A program made the position numbers and the translations under genes. A stretch of 64,000 nucleotides of DNA, taken from Lanius collurio (taxonomy: Eukaryota > Chordata > Aves > Passeriformes > Laniidae). Under the pieces are notes generated by a model. That model had not been told where the DNA came from. It saw only the letters and a program-made list of their open reading frames with translations, and ran no database searches. Shown here in pieces: positions 37,136-50,836 of this stretch; the first letter of the stretch is position 1; each line of letters opens with the position of its first letter. The stretch is taken from the NCBI GenBank assembly GCA_020086605.1, contig JACBWW010000007.1:19475752-19539751 (forward strand), written 5' to 3'.

Positions 37136-40100
37136 GCGCAGGGGTATCCCTTTCTGTCCTGCCTCCTTACTATTCAAAATATCCCTGACCGTAGCAAAGG
37201 TGTCTCCTGACATTTTATCATAATATTTCTATTTAAAATTCCTACTGATTCTTATTTGTCAAGTATTGGTCTGAAATGCACTTTACCCTCATGTTTTCTT
37301 AGTCACCTAACATAGACTTTTGGACTGTTCTCCGCAATAATGTCAACTTGCTCCTGCTGCCATCAAACCTTGCAGATAAAACTATGCAGTCTTCTCCCAT
37401 CCCTTATCAACACCCTGAAACTATCAGAAAACTTCAGGAGACAGGAAAAAACCCCTTATGGTTCCCATGTTCGAACATTTTCACCAACATGATGAATCTT
37501 CTCTTTTTGTTCAGACTTGTGCTCTGCTGTTCTCACTAGATGGATGGATTATTTCAGGTTTCAATATTATTTTTTAAAAGTAACAACATCTTTAACAGTT
37601 TTCAGCTGGTAATAAATATTATTTGAAGAGTCATCCATACCTACTTGCAAGAGAATAGCTATAAAGAGGTATCAGCTGTTAGGAGCATGGTGGAAGTTCA
37701 TGATTTTGAGAGGAATACAATCTTTAAGTGAAAACCTAGAGTCTGCAAAAGTGAACAGTATTTGGATTACTATTTCAGTAAGCTGACTTTGCCTAAAAGA
37801 TATCTCTGACTCAGTAAAATCCTACTCTGACTAATCTTGCAGTTATTGAGGATGTATGGACTACAAGGATGTAAGGATGTTTGGACTGAGGGCATCATTT
37901 GTCCCTCAGCTGTGGCATAGTTACTAGATGGGACCATTCACATGTATGGTGCTTTTAATAAGAAGATGAAAAATCAAAGTGTAACAGTTATTTCCTTACA
38001 AGCGAACTCTATATTCCAACAAATCCACAATCAATTACATCAGCATTACTCGAAAAGTGCAAAAGGAGCAGTATGGTAAAGAGGCAGCTTATGAAATCCA
38101 CAGCTCTTGTTATTAGTGCTCTTGGAAGCGACTGAGTTTAACACTCAAGATAAGGTCATAAGGCACAGGATGGACAGAATTGCACTTATTTTGTAAAAAA
38201 CATTCAGAGTATGGCAGTGATGGAAATTAATTTATTTCCTTCCCCCCCACCCCCTGCTCCCCCATTTTAAACTCACTATCTCACTTTTAAAAGAAACCAA
38301 TACACTGAACTTTTTTGTCAAAAGAATGACTTAAACTCCTCTAATTGAGCTATGACTTCCAAATATCCTATTATAAAAGTCCTTTTTTCCCTCAAACAAA
38401 AAATGCATGATCCTAAGCATCATAGTTATTTCATAAGTAGTATTTAGGATGAACTAATGCTTTATCATCAAATTAGAAAATGAGCCAGTATTAGCTCTAT
38501 TCATATGACAGATTAAAATACAAAATGGAAACATTTTGAGAGACTATTAGTTTTCTAATGAAATCACATACTTAGCCTATTTTACAAAGTCTAAAGACAA
38601 AATATAAATCAATGACTAATATCAGCATTGAGGTGGAATCATCATAGACTTTTTGTGCAGCAAGATATGTAAAAACAGTGTATTATTACAGGCCCAGCAG
38701 TAACTCACCTGATAGTGTTGTATTTTACTTTTCTGTCAAATCCCTTATTTTGCTCTCCTTTCTTTAATTGTAGGTATAACCAAAATGTATATGGATACAT
38801 ATGTCTCTGTATATTCTTTTTAATATTCTTCTCCTTTTAACTTTTAGTGCTCATTTACAGTCTAACTGGAAACTCATTAATAACAACAGAAGGCTCCACT
38901 GCTTTCAGCAGGTTTTGGATCCCATTCATGCTTACCTTGGATGCTTTGTGCAGCACTGCCAAAGCACCAAGGGACTCATAACACAGGGTAAGTACAGAGG
39001 GCGTCTTGCTTTGTCTACCCTGGTTATTCAAATGTGATCACAACTGTTCTCTGGCCATGAGGCAAATGGTAAGAGACTCCTATCAGTACTACTACACTTT
39101 TCTTGCCCTCCACAGCAGAGAGGTTACATCCAAATCATCTACTGGGAATAGTCCCTGGGCTGTGTCTTTTCCTGAACCATGTCCAGAACTGTCTGGAAGG
39201 AAGCCAGCCTGCCAGGTCCCAAATGATGCTGGGGATTGCTCTGCACTTCAGCGGTGCACTGGAGTGAGCTGCCATTCCAAGGACGTTCCTTGGCACTGGC
39301 TTTTGTAGTAAAACAGATACAGCCCTTCACTCTGACAGCACTAGTTACCACAATAAAAAATTAGTGGTTGATATTAATCTCTCTCAGGAAAAAAAAAAAG
39401 GAAAAAATACGGAAGAAAAACTGCCTCAAAATCATATGGGGCTAGTGGAGCACTGAGCTGTTGCCCAGTTTCTGCTGAAGCCACTTTTAAAGGTTGCATC
39501 ATGACTGTATAGGGAGAGTAGATTCTCCCTAGTTCTGCTCTGGTATAAATGGAAGTCATGCACTCCTCTCAATATGATTTGATATGACCATTCTTTCAAG
39601 GCACACATTTATTTTCTTTAATTAAAAAGAGAGCTAAGGATGAGTTTCCAGCTGAGGAAATTCAGTGTCACATGCTAGGCGTATCTCAGTCCTAAAGCTG
39701 AAACAATCTCAGTATAAAATCAGACATTATTTCTTCATTCACAGAAAACATGATTTTCTGTAACTAATGATCAACACACAGTTTTAGGTATCAAGATCCA
39801 CAGTTATACATTCTGTATCAGCAACTATGAAAACAGGAAGACACATAACTTCTGGCAGATAAATTCATGCAGTACAGGAGAAGCAGCTTTTTGTACCTGT
39901 GCTGCCATGGAATGTGAAAGCTAAATAGCTCAATTTCCTTAAAACCTACAGCAGGTATCCAGCAAAGTGTAAATTTAAAATCAAGCAGCTTGTTGTTACA
40001 CATGTGAATAAGAGAGAACTGATGGACCCTATTAACCAGCACATGAAAGACAAGACACTGCAGACAGAAGGGATTTCTGGTCTGTGCTCTTACTCTTTCT

Positions 40101-43100
40101 TGGGAAAGTCAGGAATACACTGAATCCTAATGGCTGACCCCGGATATTTTTTTACATTTACTGTGGCAAGTGGGTGCTGTGAAGTGAGGGGGAAAAAAAT
40201 AAAATATGATGATTTCAGAAATTTAAAGATATCTTTTGATGAAGGAAAGGAAGAGGAAGTTTAAATAAGAACAGGCCATTTTATTTTGACTCAAATTTTT
40301 ACCTCTGTGTTTTGTTGAACCTTTTCAAATTACACTTGGTGTTTCCTGTTTTGCTCTGACTTACTGTTGAGACATTCCTTGTCTGTGGCATTTGCTAGCT
40401 ACCCTCAGCACATATTATCTTGGGTGTCCTTTTGCTGGATAAATGCATATTGCTTCAGAGCAGTTCAGTTTACTCATACGAAGTCACACTGTGACCTGCT
40501 GTAACATGACTGTTTACTTTGTCTGCTGAGAGCTGGAGGCAAACAGCTGCATCTTATTTGCTGAAAGAAATGGAGCAGGCTGAAAACTGTCAAGACAGGA
40601 TTCCCCCAGCCTATTAGCGTGTGCTGCCTGTCTCACCCTTTTAGCTGTGCTGCTGGCTGCCACTGCCATCAGAGGCAATAATTATTCATTGATTTATTTC
40701 ACCTCACAAAGCCTTCTCTTACAGCAGCAATTGTCTAGGATTCTCCCCCCACCAGGGATGCTCCTAGGATAGCAGCAATGAATTTGTACTGTCCCTTCCA
40801 GCATCCTTTCTCTCCCAGCTGTTTAAGTGGAGCTATCAGATGGTGTTATAAGGTACTCCAGAAGCCACACTCTGATGGAGCAAGTAAACACAGAAACAGG
40901 CCACTTATTTTGTCTGGGAACCTGCATTCATGGAAGCTTTGTGGGAACACTGGAAAGAAAAGAGAGGAGACACAGGCCATGAAGAGTATCAAGTGACAAA
41001 ACTCTGCTAGAGGAAAGAGCTCCTCTGAAGAATTTTGTGTTAGTGTGATACCAATCAGCCAAATTTCAGGGCATGAGGCCGGTAGTCAGAAGGAGGTTGC
41101 TGAAGCTACTGCAGGCACTCCTAGATCTGGTTCAGCCCTTAAGAGCCATCAGCTCAATTATTATTTTGTGAATCATAGCTCCGGAAAGTACACACTTAAA
41201 ACAAGTGCTCTTCTGCTTTCTTCTCTGATGGATTTGTGCTGGTAGAAAGACAGCGCTCTTTTTTTACATTTAATTCAGTGTCAATCATTATTAGCTAGAA
41301 ATCTTTCCCTCTTTCCTAGAAGTAATGTTAGGGACATCCCTGGATCAGGTAAACTCTCAGAGTTGGTGGGAGATAACATATGTGCCTTTTTTCCCTGTCT
41401 GGAGGACTCTGGATTGTTTGAATTAGGTTTTTTCCCAGCATGAGATAAGGAATACCATTCTGAAGTGGAGAAAACAGCCTTCTCAAACACTGGTAAAGGA
41501 TGAAGAATATCTGGACAGGCTGCCATCTCTCCTGACTGATACTCCTGGGATCTGGCATCTAAGCAAGAATTTGGAACACTTTTTTAGTACAGCAAGTGAG
41601 TTAGACTCCAGCCAGTGCACATGTTTCAGAGACTGGGGATTTAATTCATCCCATTTTCTCTAGGAACTGATCTCTGCAGGCTTTTCTGAGGTCCATAACA
41701 AACCACACAGGGCAGAAAGGAGGGGAGCAGTGCTTGGGACAATATCCTGCCCTAGAAGAAACATTTATTCCCACCATGTCTCCACGTTCCCCACCTTTTC
41801 AAGTCTAATATGGAAAAGAAGTAGTTGATTTTGCTCTGCTAATAGTTTGATTTACTGCTAGGTTTGTTGACTGGCTGATCAAAGAGTCTACTTATTCTAT
41901 TTGTGTGTTTAAAAACCTGCTGATGTGCTGGAAAAGGAGGAGACAATTTGCTGAGAAACACAGCTTCCCTTTTTTAAACTGTTTTCTTCAAGTTTGTGTG
42001 GATACAGCAGTTCTTGAAGGCAGACATTTAAGTCTGTTTACGTTTCTGTGTGGTATCTCAGTAACAGAACAGCCATTACTGCTGGGCTTTAGCTGCTGTG
42101 CAAAGAAACTGTGTGATGAGACACTGTCTCAACCTTCCTCCCCCTCAAACACAGTTTCAAATATTGTAAAAATAAACATACAAAACCACAAACAAACAAA
42201 TACATAGGGATTTGCTGCTGCCAAAAGCAACACGTCAGTTCTATTTACTTTTCCCAGAGTGCTTCTACAGAGATTTTTCAGGATCTCTCGTACCAGCTCT
42301 GGCACCATCTGCAATGCGGAAGTCTTGGCGTAAGTGACTGCATTGAGCAGACAAATTGCTTGAGCAGATCCTGAGGAGCAATCCAAGGAATATTTCTGGT
42401 CCACCTGTACTGTAATACTGCCCACCAAATAGGGACAGCTGTTCTGGAAAACTTCTCAGACAATATTCACATTCTGCTTTCCAAGTGAGCTTCTAAGACA
42501 AAAATTGAATTTAGGTATCTATTTAGCTTGTTTTTAAGTTCATTTTGAAAGGATAGAGTGATGGTCAATGATACCTCAAACCAAGAACATATGGCTATCA
42601 CAGATGCAGTGTGATAAACATCCCCACTGTGCACAAATACAGACAATCAGTGGCTAAAAGAAGTCACTAAATGTTACTGTGTATGTCAGGATCATTCTGC
42701 AACCAGCCATTAAAGAAAGAGCTAAGAGAAATTATGAAGTGTAAAGCTTCAAGCCTAATTTGTTTTTTGTTTTGAAAATTTCACCATACAAAGGATAATA
42801 CTAATTTCCATGCTTTTCATTTTAAAAGAGAATGAAAACTGAAGCCAAAAGAATACTGAACTTGAAGGCTTCTGCATTTTCCCGCTCATTAGTGGTGCCA
42901 GGAAGAAGGCAGATGTCCTTAACTGCTTTAAATGCAACTTCTACCTCCTGTACTCCACTTCTAAGCACTCTACTACTCTCTCACAGTGTGCAGAGAGCAT
43001 GAGGGGTGAAGGTAAACTCATGTTTATGACCAAGTCTTTTTATCAGCCTCTTCTTCAAGTCTTCTCTTGCTTCTCCAACCAGCCCCATGAAATTCCAATG

Positions 43101-45297
43101 CTGGAACTGGAACATATCCCACACATCCAGGTCCATAGAGTTTCAGAGTTTAATGATGAGTTACATGAGTCCTGTCAATAATTTTGGGTCATCACTGAGG
43201 GACTGGAGTGCACAGCTCTTGGATACTTGAGCCAAGGAGTCTAGAAACAGACTGGATTATTTATAAGACAGCTTTGGTTGCTGTAGAGGCATTCCCCTAA
43301 ATGCCAATGCAACCAATGTTAAAAAGACTGCTCTTGAACTTATCTAAGTTAAAAAAAAGTCAATACATTTAGTTGTTAACATTTTCAGTAAGAAGCATTT
43401 TGCTATATCAGAGGTAGATCGTTTCAGTACTTGACAAACATTTTTGAAAGCCTGGACATGAAAGAATATTTATTTCTGCACAGAATTTTAGAGTGCTTGA
43501 TTTTCATTTCAGTCTAATACAAAAATAAATGTCACAATCTTGATATTTTCTGTGAAATGGAATTATTGTTCTCTGCTGAGGTTCTATGCAAAAGATAATT
43601 TAATGCTCAGATGGATGTAAAGAAGTTAAAAAAATCTGAAGAGATTTCTCACTCAAGCTGAGAATTTAATTAGAGACTTTCACTAAAATGTGTGTCCATA
43701 TTTCATTCTTCAGTATATTCCAAATGCCAGAATTCCTGTAAAATGAGTGACATGACTTTTACTGCCAAATACCCATATTCTTCTTTGGTATCAGGAACAT
43801 AAGAATGCTACAAATCAATTTCTTTCTCTTAGATATGGCTAATTTCTCACAGTTAGTTTACAATTAATGATGTAGTAGTACCTAAACAAAGTAATTTGTG
43901 GTTCTGCATTTTGAATTACAAATAAAATTCTTACTATTTAAAGAAGCTCATAACATTGTTAGTAAAGAGACAGCTTTCTAAACCATTACTGAATTTGGAA
44001 CCATGATGTCAGATCAGATGTTGATGAAAAGACATGGCTAATGAAGATAAGAATCCTGTAAATGTCTAGCAGAATGATCCAAGTCACAATTAAAAGTGGG
44101 ACATAATTGAAAATTATGTGTTTAAAATGCACTAAGATGAACCAGTGTGATGTAGTTATTGTATTGGAATATCAGACAGGATGAAGGGGGCACAAAGTAA
44201 ATCCAGCTCAGTGGAAAGGATGCAAAACAGAGTCATTAATTCAAAAGAAATGCCTGCAGTTCTCAGAAATGGACCATATAAAATCAACAGAAAAGTCAAT
44301 GCAATTACTTTTCCTCAGCATTCCTCCTCTTAAGCAGTGACTTGGTATGAATATGAGAGAGCCTGCAGTGGGTCAGACCAAGGCACTGCCTACTCTAGGA
44401 TCTTTTTCCAGTAGCCATAGATAGTCACAGCATAAGGTCAATGGTAATCAAAAATGCAGTGGTAATTCCTCGTGACCCTGGGGCTGCATAGTCTCCTTCA
44501 ACCTCTATTTCACTGATATAGCTTCTGGAAATGGATGGAGGAGTGCTAAAGACTTGATTTTATTTTCAGTACAGGCAGTTAAAATGCAAAATAAATATGG
44601 GTTTTTTTTCACCTGAAAATTAGAATTGATTTGTTCTTCTAATAATTTTTGGGTTAAAATTGCTTATGGTAATCATACACAAAGCCTCTTTCACTTGTCA
44701 GAACAGATAACCAAAGCAAATTCCATATTATATGATTTTAGGCTGTAATAGCAAACAGTGAAGTCAACCAGGAACAGAAATGCTTTAGTGAAAAAAAAAT
44801 GACATAACAGAAACCCAGAAGAATCTTCAGAAGTAAAATATACTAGTTTTCAGAGATTCTGAAATTATTCTTGATATATTGTATTTACCCTGAAACAACA
44901 GGTCTTTTCTGTGATATATTATCCAGATAATGGCAGACTTATAGATTAGAAGTCTGCAGATTAAGGTGGTATCTTTCAGGCTGTACAAAAGTCCATAGAT
45001 ATTCTGAAAAAAGGAATGGAGTATACTTTCTCTAGATTCTTCTAACATTTTTCTGCTGCAATAATAGAAACCACAATTATTTCCTCAAAAAAATCATGCA
45101 GCATGGGCTGGATGGCAGCAGTATTGCCAGCATTTCTTCTGCTCCAGTGTAATTTTCTGTATAGGGCATCCATGGCTAGCCAAGAAAGGGCATTTTTGTA
45201 GCGACTCACATTTAACTCTTACTAGCAGTTCTTCCTCCCACTTTTCTGCACCTACTGCAAGAGACTCGTATTGAAAGTTGCAAGTAGTGCATAGTGA

Positions 45298-45848
45298 ATG
45301 TGTAAGTTTGCTGATGACACTAAACTGGAGAGAGCTGTTGACTCCCTTGAGGGCAGAGAGGCCCTGCAAGAGAGAGGGACAATCAACAATTTTATGAAGT
45401 TTAACAAGTTTTGTATTCTGCACCTGGGATGGGGCAACCCTGGATGTACAGACAGACTGGGGAATGAGAGGCTGCAAAACAGTGCTGCAAAAAGGAACCT
45501 GAGGTTCCTGGTCAGTGTTAAGGTGAACATGAGGCAGCAGTGCCCTGGCAGCCAGGAGGGCCAACCCTGTCCTGGGGGCATCAGGCACAGCATCACCAGC
45601 CTGGCAAGGGAGGGGATTGTGTACCGGAAAAGGTTTTTCACCCAGTGGGTGGCTGGGCACTGGAACAGGCTCTGCAGGGAAGTGGTCACAGCATCAAGCC
45701 TGTTTCACTTTGTGTGTTTGGGCAACAGTCTCAGGCACATGGTGTGATTCTTGGAGTGTCCTGCACAGGGCCTGGAATTGGACTCGATGATCCTGATAAC
45801 TTCAACTCCAATGTCCCTTCCAACTCCACATATTCCATCAGAGGTTGA
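45298..45848 (+). mobile_element. CR1 LINE fragment with end of reverse transcriptase ORF
   Basis: The plus-strand translation begins CKFADDTKLERAVDSLEGRE, where FADD is the LINE form of the reverse-transcriptase catalytic YxDD motif. It continues LGNERLQNSAAKRNLRFLV, and the tail ends TTGGACTCGATGATCCTGAT and CCCTTCCAACTCC. The frame is open for about 149 codons but has lost internal segments relative to intact CR1 ORF2, so it is a dead copy. The two long antisense open frames over it (45094-45689) are shadows. Confidence 0.93.
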
Positions 45849-47390
45849 TGACTCTCCTGTGTTTAGATATCTGATCTGAAAATTAGTCACAGAAAGTCAC
45901 CCTCACTCCACCATAATTAATGCAATTATGTAAACAGATATTAATCTTTTTCTGAGAACTGTGGTGAAGCTCACTTGCCTAAAGTTTTAATGATTTGAGA
46001 ATTTTACCTTAAAGATGTAGAAGTTCAATGCCTTATACAATCATTCCCACAGCATTTACAGGTAAAAGATAAAAGGTGAAAACACAGCTTTTTGTATTAC
46101 TCATGGTTTGTAATTGCTAGCTTTTGCTACAAAGAAAGAATATCTACTTCATTGTACAACTAGGAAGGAGATGGAAATACGATTATTATCTTTATTAAAG
46201 TGCTTAAGACAAAAAGCTGAGTAGCTTAGAGGGTAAAGGCCTCATCACAGAAACACAAGTAGGGATTTAATTTGCAATCCACTGTTGAGACATTGGCTGC
46301 ACAATAGTTTGCTTTATCTGATGATAAGGGAAAATTATTTACTAGGTATCAAAGGAATACCTGCCTTTCACAGGACAGTACTTTTCATACATATACAATA
46401 CATTTTATTGTTCTCCAAGTTTGAATCAATCTCAATAGAGAGTATTTGTCCAGCTTTAGTCCCAAGGTACATCTAAATATCTGTATTATTTGCCAGTTGT
46501 AACTATCTTCCTGTGACTTTCAATGCTTAAACTGGAGAATGTGGAATAAGACACTGATATGTGAAGCTACCTGCCTTGAAAATAAATAACTTAGGAAGTA
46601 AGTAAAGCAGGGATTCACATAGTGAATGGATGTCAAGGATACTGGACAAACAATAACAGTATTAATAACAATACATTATTAACAATCTAAAGTTTGCTTG
46701 CCTTTGCTGTCACTATTATATAAGTAACCAAACTGTTTGGAAAGGAATAGATCACTGAAGCATGGATAGACTTGAATATACAGATTCACTTGTACTAAAA
46801 CACTAACAATATTTCACAAAACTTGATGCCTCTACATTGGCGACATACATAAAGGACATGTCTTCCTAATGTTACTTCTTAGGCATCTAGATGTGGGGCT
46901 GCAAACTTGTGTATTTTCTTTTGCTCAGAAACAGAAGTTAAGTAGCTATGTTCAATTTTTTCTCAACAAGTGGGAAGAAGAGAAAACATTGATCCTTTGT
47001 CTCAATAGACTAATGGTAAGAAATTCACCCAGGTTAAGGTAAAATCATAGTTCCTTTGCTCCTTCCCCTTCAGAATCCACATGAATACTCACTCTGCCAA
47101 TCTAAGCATGGGTGATTGGTTAGGATTTATTCTACCTTTTGTTCTAAAGGTGAAATGATTTCCCTTTGCATGGAATAATTTAATATCAACTGTACCAATT
47201 AGGAGTAATAACATCACGACCTAGCAAAATCTGAGTATCATTCCTTCGCACTGAGGAACAGAAAGTTCTCTCCTTGTTCATAAATGTTATAAATGAGTCA
47301 AAATTCATAAGAAATTAAATGATATCAGGATTGGTTTTAAGTGTAAAATATATTAGACTGTACATGTATCCAAAGATGTTATGTTTGGAA

Positions 47391-48130
47391 TGTGCCTTGG
47401 CATGTTCCCTGGTAGCCCTGCCAGAGTCACGGGTTACCCTTCTCAGTGATAACATTTGCATCTGAAGCACAGGCAGAACTTCGCACCTCCACCAGAGAGG
47501 TCTCGAGTACCCATCATCATCAGGAAGCCAGCTATCCATCTGGCACATCAACCTACTCCAAATCCACTCTGCCCTTGGAAAATCCTTTTTCCATCTGAAA
47601 GGAGCAACAGATATGATCATTTAAGTTTCTGTTCCTCCCTGGACCATGCTGATGAACGGACCTCTTACCTAAGACTCTTCATTTTAATTACACAAGGGGA
47701 TTCCTGGAAACATCAACATCTGAACAGACCCCTCACTAAAGACACAAGAAGAGTTCCTGGAAATATCAACCAAAGACATAAAGAGAGTTCCTGAAAACAT
47801 CAACATCTGAACTGGACCCCGGATCTCTGGACCAGAGGACCATAGAAGACAAGATGAATATGAAAAAGACAAAGGATTTTCTAGCTAGAGGCAAGAAAAA
47901 CAGTATAAAAACCGGACCCTCGAAGGTGTGCACTACCTACCCGAACTGCTGGTGTTCAGGGCTGTGTATGTGTCACCCAGAGTCAAGAACCTAGGCTTGG
48001 CCCTGCTGTTTTATAGTGGCTATCCAAAATTGTCAATTTGATAATAAAATAAATTCTGTTTGTTTTTATATTAATAATTTGGCTCACACAATTTATTAAT
48101 TCGATTTAATTGGCAGTTTCATTTATAACA
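47391..48130 (+). mobile_element. LTR-like unit, probable endogenous-retrovirus solo LTR
   Basis: It has promoter-like architecture: TATAAAA at 47904-47910 and overlapping AATAAA hexamers at 48043-48053, about 135 bp apart, as in the R region of an LTR. Upstream is a U3-like block with imperfect internal direct repeats of CCTGGAAACATCAACATCTG at 47701-47818. Both ends are uncertain; the start could be TGTGCCTTGG and the end GCTCACACA or TTTATAACA. No flanking viral genes are seen. It shares no obvious sequence with the LTR at 19909-20480. A non-LTR repeat or a chance promoter cannot be excluded. Confidence 0.45.
47698..47820. repeat. Imperfect direct repeats inside the LTR-like unit
   Basis: Three related copies of TTCCTGGAAACATCAACATC-like sequence begin at about 47701, 47754 and 47788, two followed by TGAAC and a GACCCC box. 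The spacing is irregular. Confidence 0.75.
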
Positions 48131-49928
48131 ATAAATATTTAATATGAAATGCTAAAACATGTGATTGTCTCTTCCTTTGATAAGGAGTGTCTTATATGTT
48201 GAATAGACAAAACTATTTGGATATCCTGCAAAGTCCTGCTGTTTTGTGATTAAAAGATTGAATTCAGTTTCATGAGGTCTAGTTTCAAATCTCAGGTCTT
48301 GTCTATTTGAGTAGGGGCTCTGCACATGACTATTCCATTTCAATCTGTTGTGCAAAATAAAGTTTTCACTTCCAGAAATCATGGAGAATAGAATAGATTT
48401 GTGTGTGTAAATTATCACTTATCTGCACTCAAATCTCATTTCATATGGAGTAAAAACAAATCTCTTTGTAACAATACAGCTGCAGCTTCAATGACAACAC
48501 TTTTCAACCTTGGAGAAATCGCCTTATCTAGGTTCTCACCTGTTACAGCTTTGTTTACTTGAGCTATAAGGTCTGCAGAGCAAAAAACTTTTCTTGTTAC
48601 ATGTGAAGTATTTTGCACGAAATTGCATACTATTTGATCCTGATCGTTGTTTGAACCAGGAGGGACTAGTGTTAGATTAAAAAAAAGGCCAGGCTCAACT
48701 GGCAGGTAAAGAAATTTGTTGCCATTTGACTTTTTTTTTTTGTTGTTGCCCTTCTGAAAGACAATGTTCTCAGTTCAGTTCACAATAACTCTTCAGCACA
48801 TCAGAAAACCACAAATGTGTTCTGTAATTCTGGATGAGCTTTTCTCACAAAGAGGTCAGGAGCCAAAAGGACATAAGTGTTCTCAGGCCTTGAAATTACT
48901 CCTCCAGGCGAGATGGAGGCATGCTGGGACATCTGTCTGTATTGCACTTAAATTGGCAAGGAGGCTTTCATCTCCAAGGCTGATGATCCCACACAGAAAC
49001 TCCCTGATTCCCATAGGTAACTCTCCATCACTTCAAAATGGCCCACAATTTTACCTTCAAGTTTTAGTTAAGATTTTTGATTGGTTATAACTTCTGAAAA
49101 TAAAGGAAACATTATAGAGTGCTGCCCTAAGCCATGTCTTCAACTATAAGGACATTATTTTTTCTTTTTCACCATAACATCACTGATAAATAAAATACTA
49201 CAAATGACAAAAAGAAAGGGAGGAATCTTCTAGGAACTTAATGTACATTAGGCAATAGGTGATAAAAATATCAGAAGGTAACACAAGACAGCTTCTACTT
49301 TTACACAACTTGTAGAGTCATCTCTGATGACTGCCATCTTATTACTGGTTAAACAAAAATTTTTACCAGGTGTTACCCTAGAAAATAGTTGAACACATGA
49401 AGTACATCAAAAAAGGCAAATTGTAAAAATACACATATATTCACCTGGGCTTGTAACTTTCAATCTATCTACTTATTGAGCTATTCATATGTAACTGCAC
49501 TTAGTATACAGTAACTTCCTAGCTCATAAAATATTGATTTAGGTTTTTTATCATATATCTTTCTTGAACTTTGATCTTTCATACTTAGTGCTGCCTTGAT
49601 GAAATATTTAGAAGTACATTTTCAATGTGAAAGGTAAATTTAGAGGGTTTTTATGGTAGCCTCTGTTAATGCATTAGCTTCAACCCACATGAGACCCAAG
49701 CTGAACTCTTAGTCACATTTAGTTGATCACTGCATTTGCAAAAACCTTCCATCCCAAAGCAAATTTTTTTAAGGTAAAGGTAATTTCTTTGACTTCGTTG
49801 AAATGGTTTACAATGCTTCCCCACCAGGTACATTGAGAGAACCTTGAGAAGACAAAGAACTAACTTCAATCGTTACTTCCTAGCAGATAAAAATGTACAA
49901 CATATATAATACAACAAGATTCCCAACC

Positions 49929-50005
49929 TAAAAAAAAACCCCAAAAAACAACAACAAAAAAAACCCCCAAAATCAACCATAAAACCATCAAAAAACCCAC
50001 AGAAA
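49929..50005. repeat. A/C-rich low-complexity tract
   Basis: About 75 bases made almost only of A and C, with runs such as AAAAAAAAACCCC and AACAACAACAAAAAAAACCC. Confidence 0.85.
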
Positions 50006-50639
50006 ACATTCTGTATATATGTATAGGAAGTGAATGTTACTGAATAATTTTTTTCAAAGCAAGCAAAACTACTGCAGTAACTCCTTTACCAATATCATCA
50101 ATTCATATGCTTAATTGAAGGAAAAAAACATTCTCTTGAGGTTGAGAACTGATGAAGTCTCAGTTCACAGCTCATTCACCATACAGGATTGAATTCAGCA
50201 TACAAGAACAAGCAAGGTCCAGCTAAGGCTTTCTCAAGGTATGGAGGACTAAAGAGGGCTCTGTCCACCACAGTTTCTCTGACAGCCAAATGTCTCTTGT
50301 CTCCACCTAGATATTAGCTTTCACAAAGCTTATAGAAACTCAGTTAATTTTGAGACCTTTAGCTCCTTGCTGTACTTGGTTGAGAGCAATTTTGGCTGAA
50401 GGCTGCCATAGTTCTTAGGAATAGAGAGGTGGAGTGGCAGACTGCCCTACACTTACACAGAGCAAGAACAAACACCTGCTTCTGTTGTGGTATAGCTGTG
50501 TAAATTAGGATATGATATTAAAATCAACGGAGCAGTACATATTTAAGAAAATGGACGATGCATAATAAGAGAATCCATCCCTTTGGCTACTGTTTTGTTT
50601 TGTATTTTAAAAGTATGACTTGGGCTTCTTCCCTAAAAG

Positions 50640-50836
50640 GTGGCACATCAATAAACCAATGGAAGCACATCTACACCAATACATGCAGCATGGGCAACAA
50701 ACAGGAGGAGCTGGAAGACACAGTGCAGCTGGAAAATTATGATATAGCTGAACTCATACAAAGTGTTGGTTTTTCAGTTGGACTCAATGATCTTAACATT
50801 CTTTTCAAACTTAAGTAATTCTACATTTCTGTATTG
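50640..50836 (+). mobile_element. Internally deleted CR1 LINE (ORF2 start joined to 3' end)
   Basis: The translation HIYTNTCSMGNKQEELEDTV then QLENYDIAE matches the start of the CR1 ORF2 endonuclease domain. It then jumps directly to the CR1 3' end (GGACTCAATGATCTTAACAT, TTCTTTTCAAACTTAAGTAA, TTCTACATTTCTGTAT). Most of ORF2, around 2.5 kb in a full element by general knowledge, is absent. Confidence 0.8.

Noticed and set aside
45094..45689. Two long minus-strand open frames (188 and 145 codons)
   Set aside because: They run antisense to a CR1 element whose plus-strand frame carries the reverse-transcriptase motif FADD; they are shadows.
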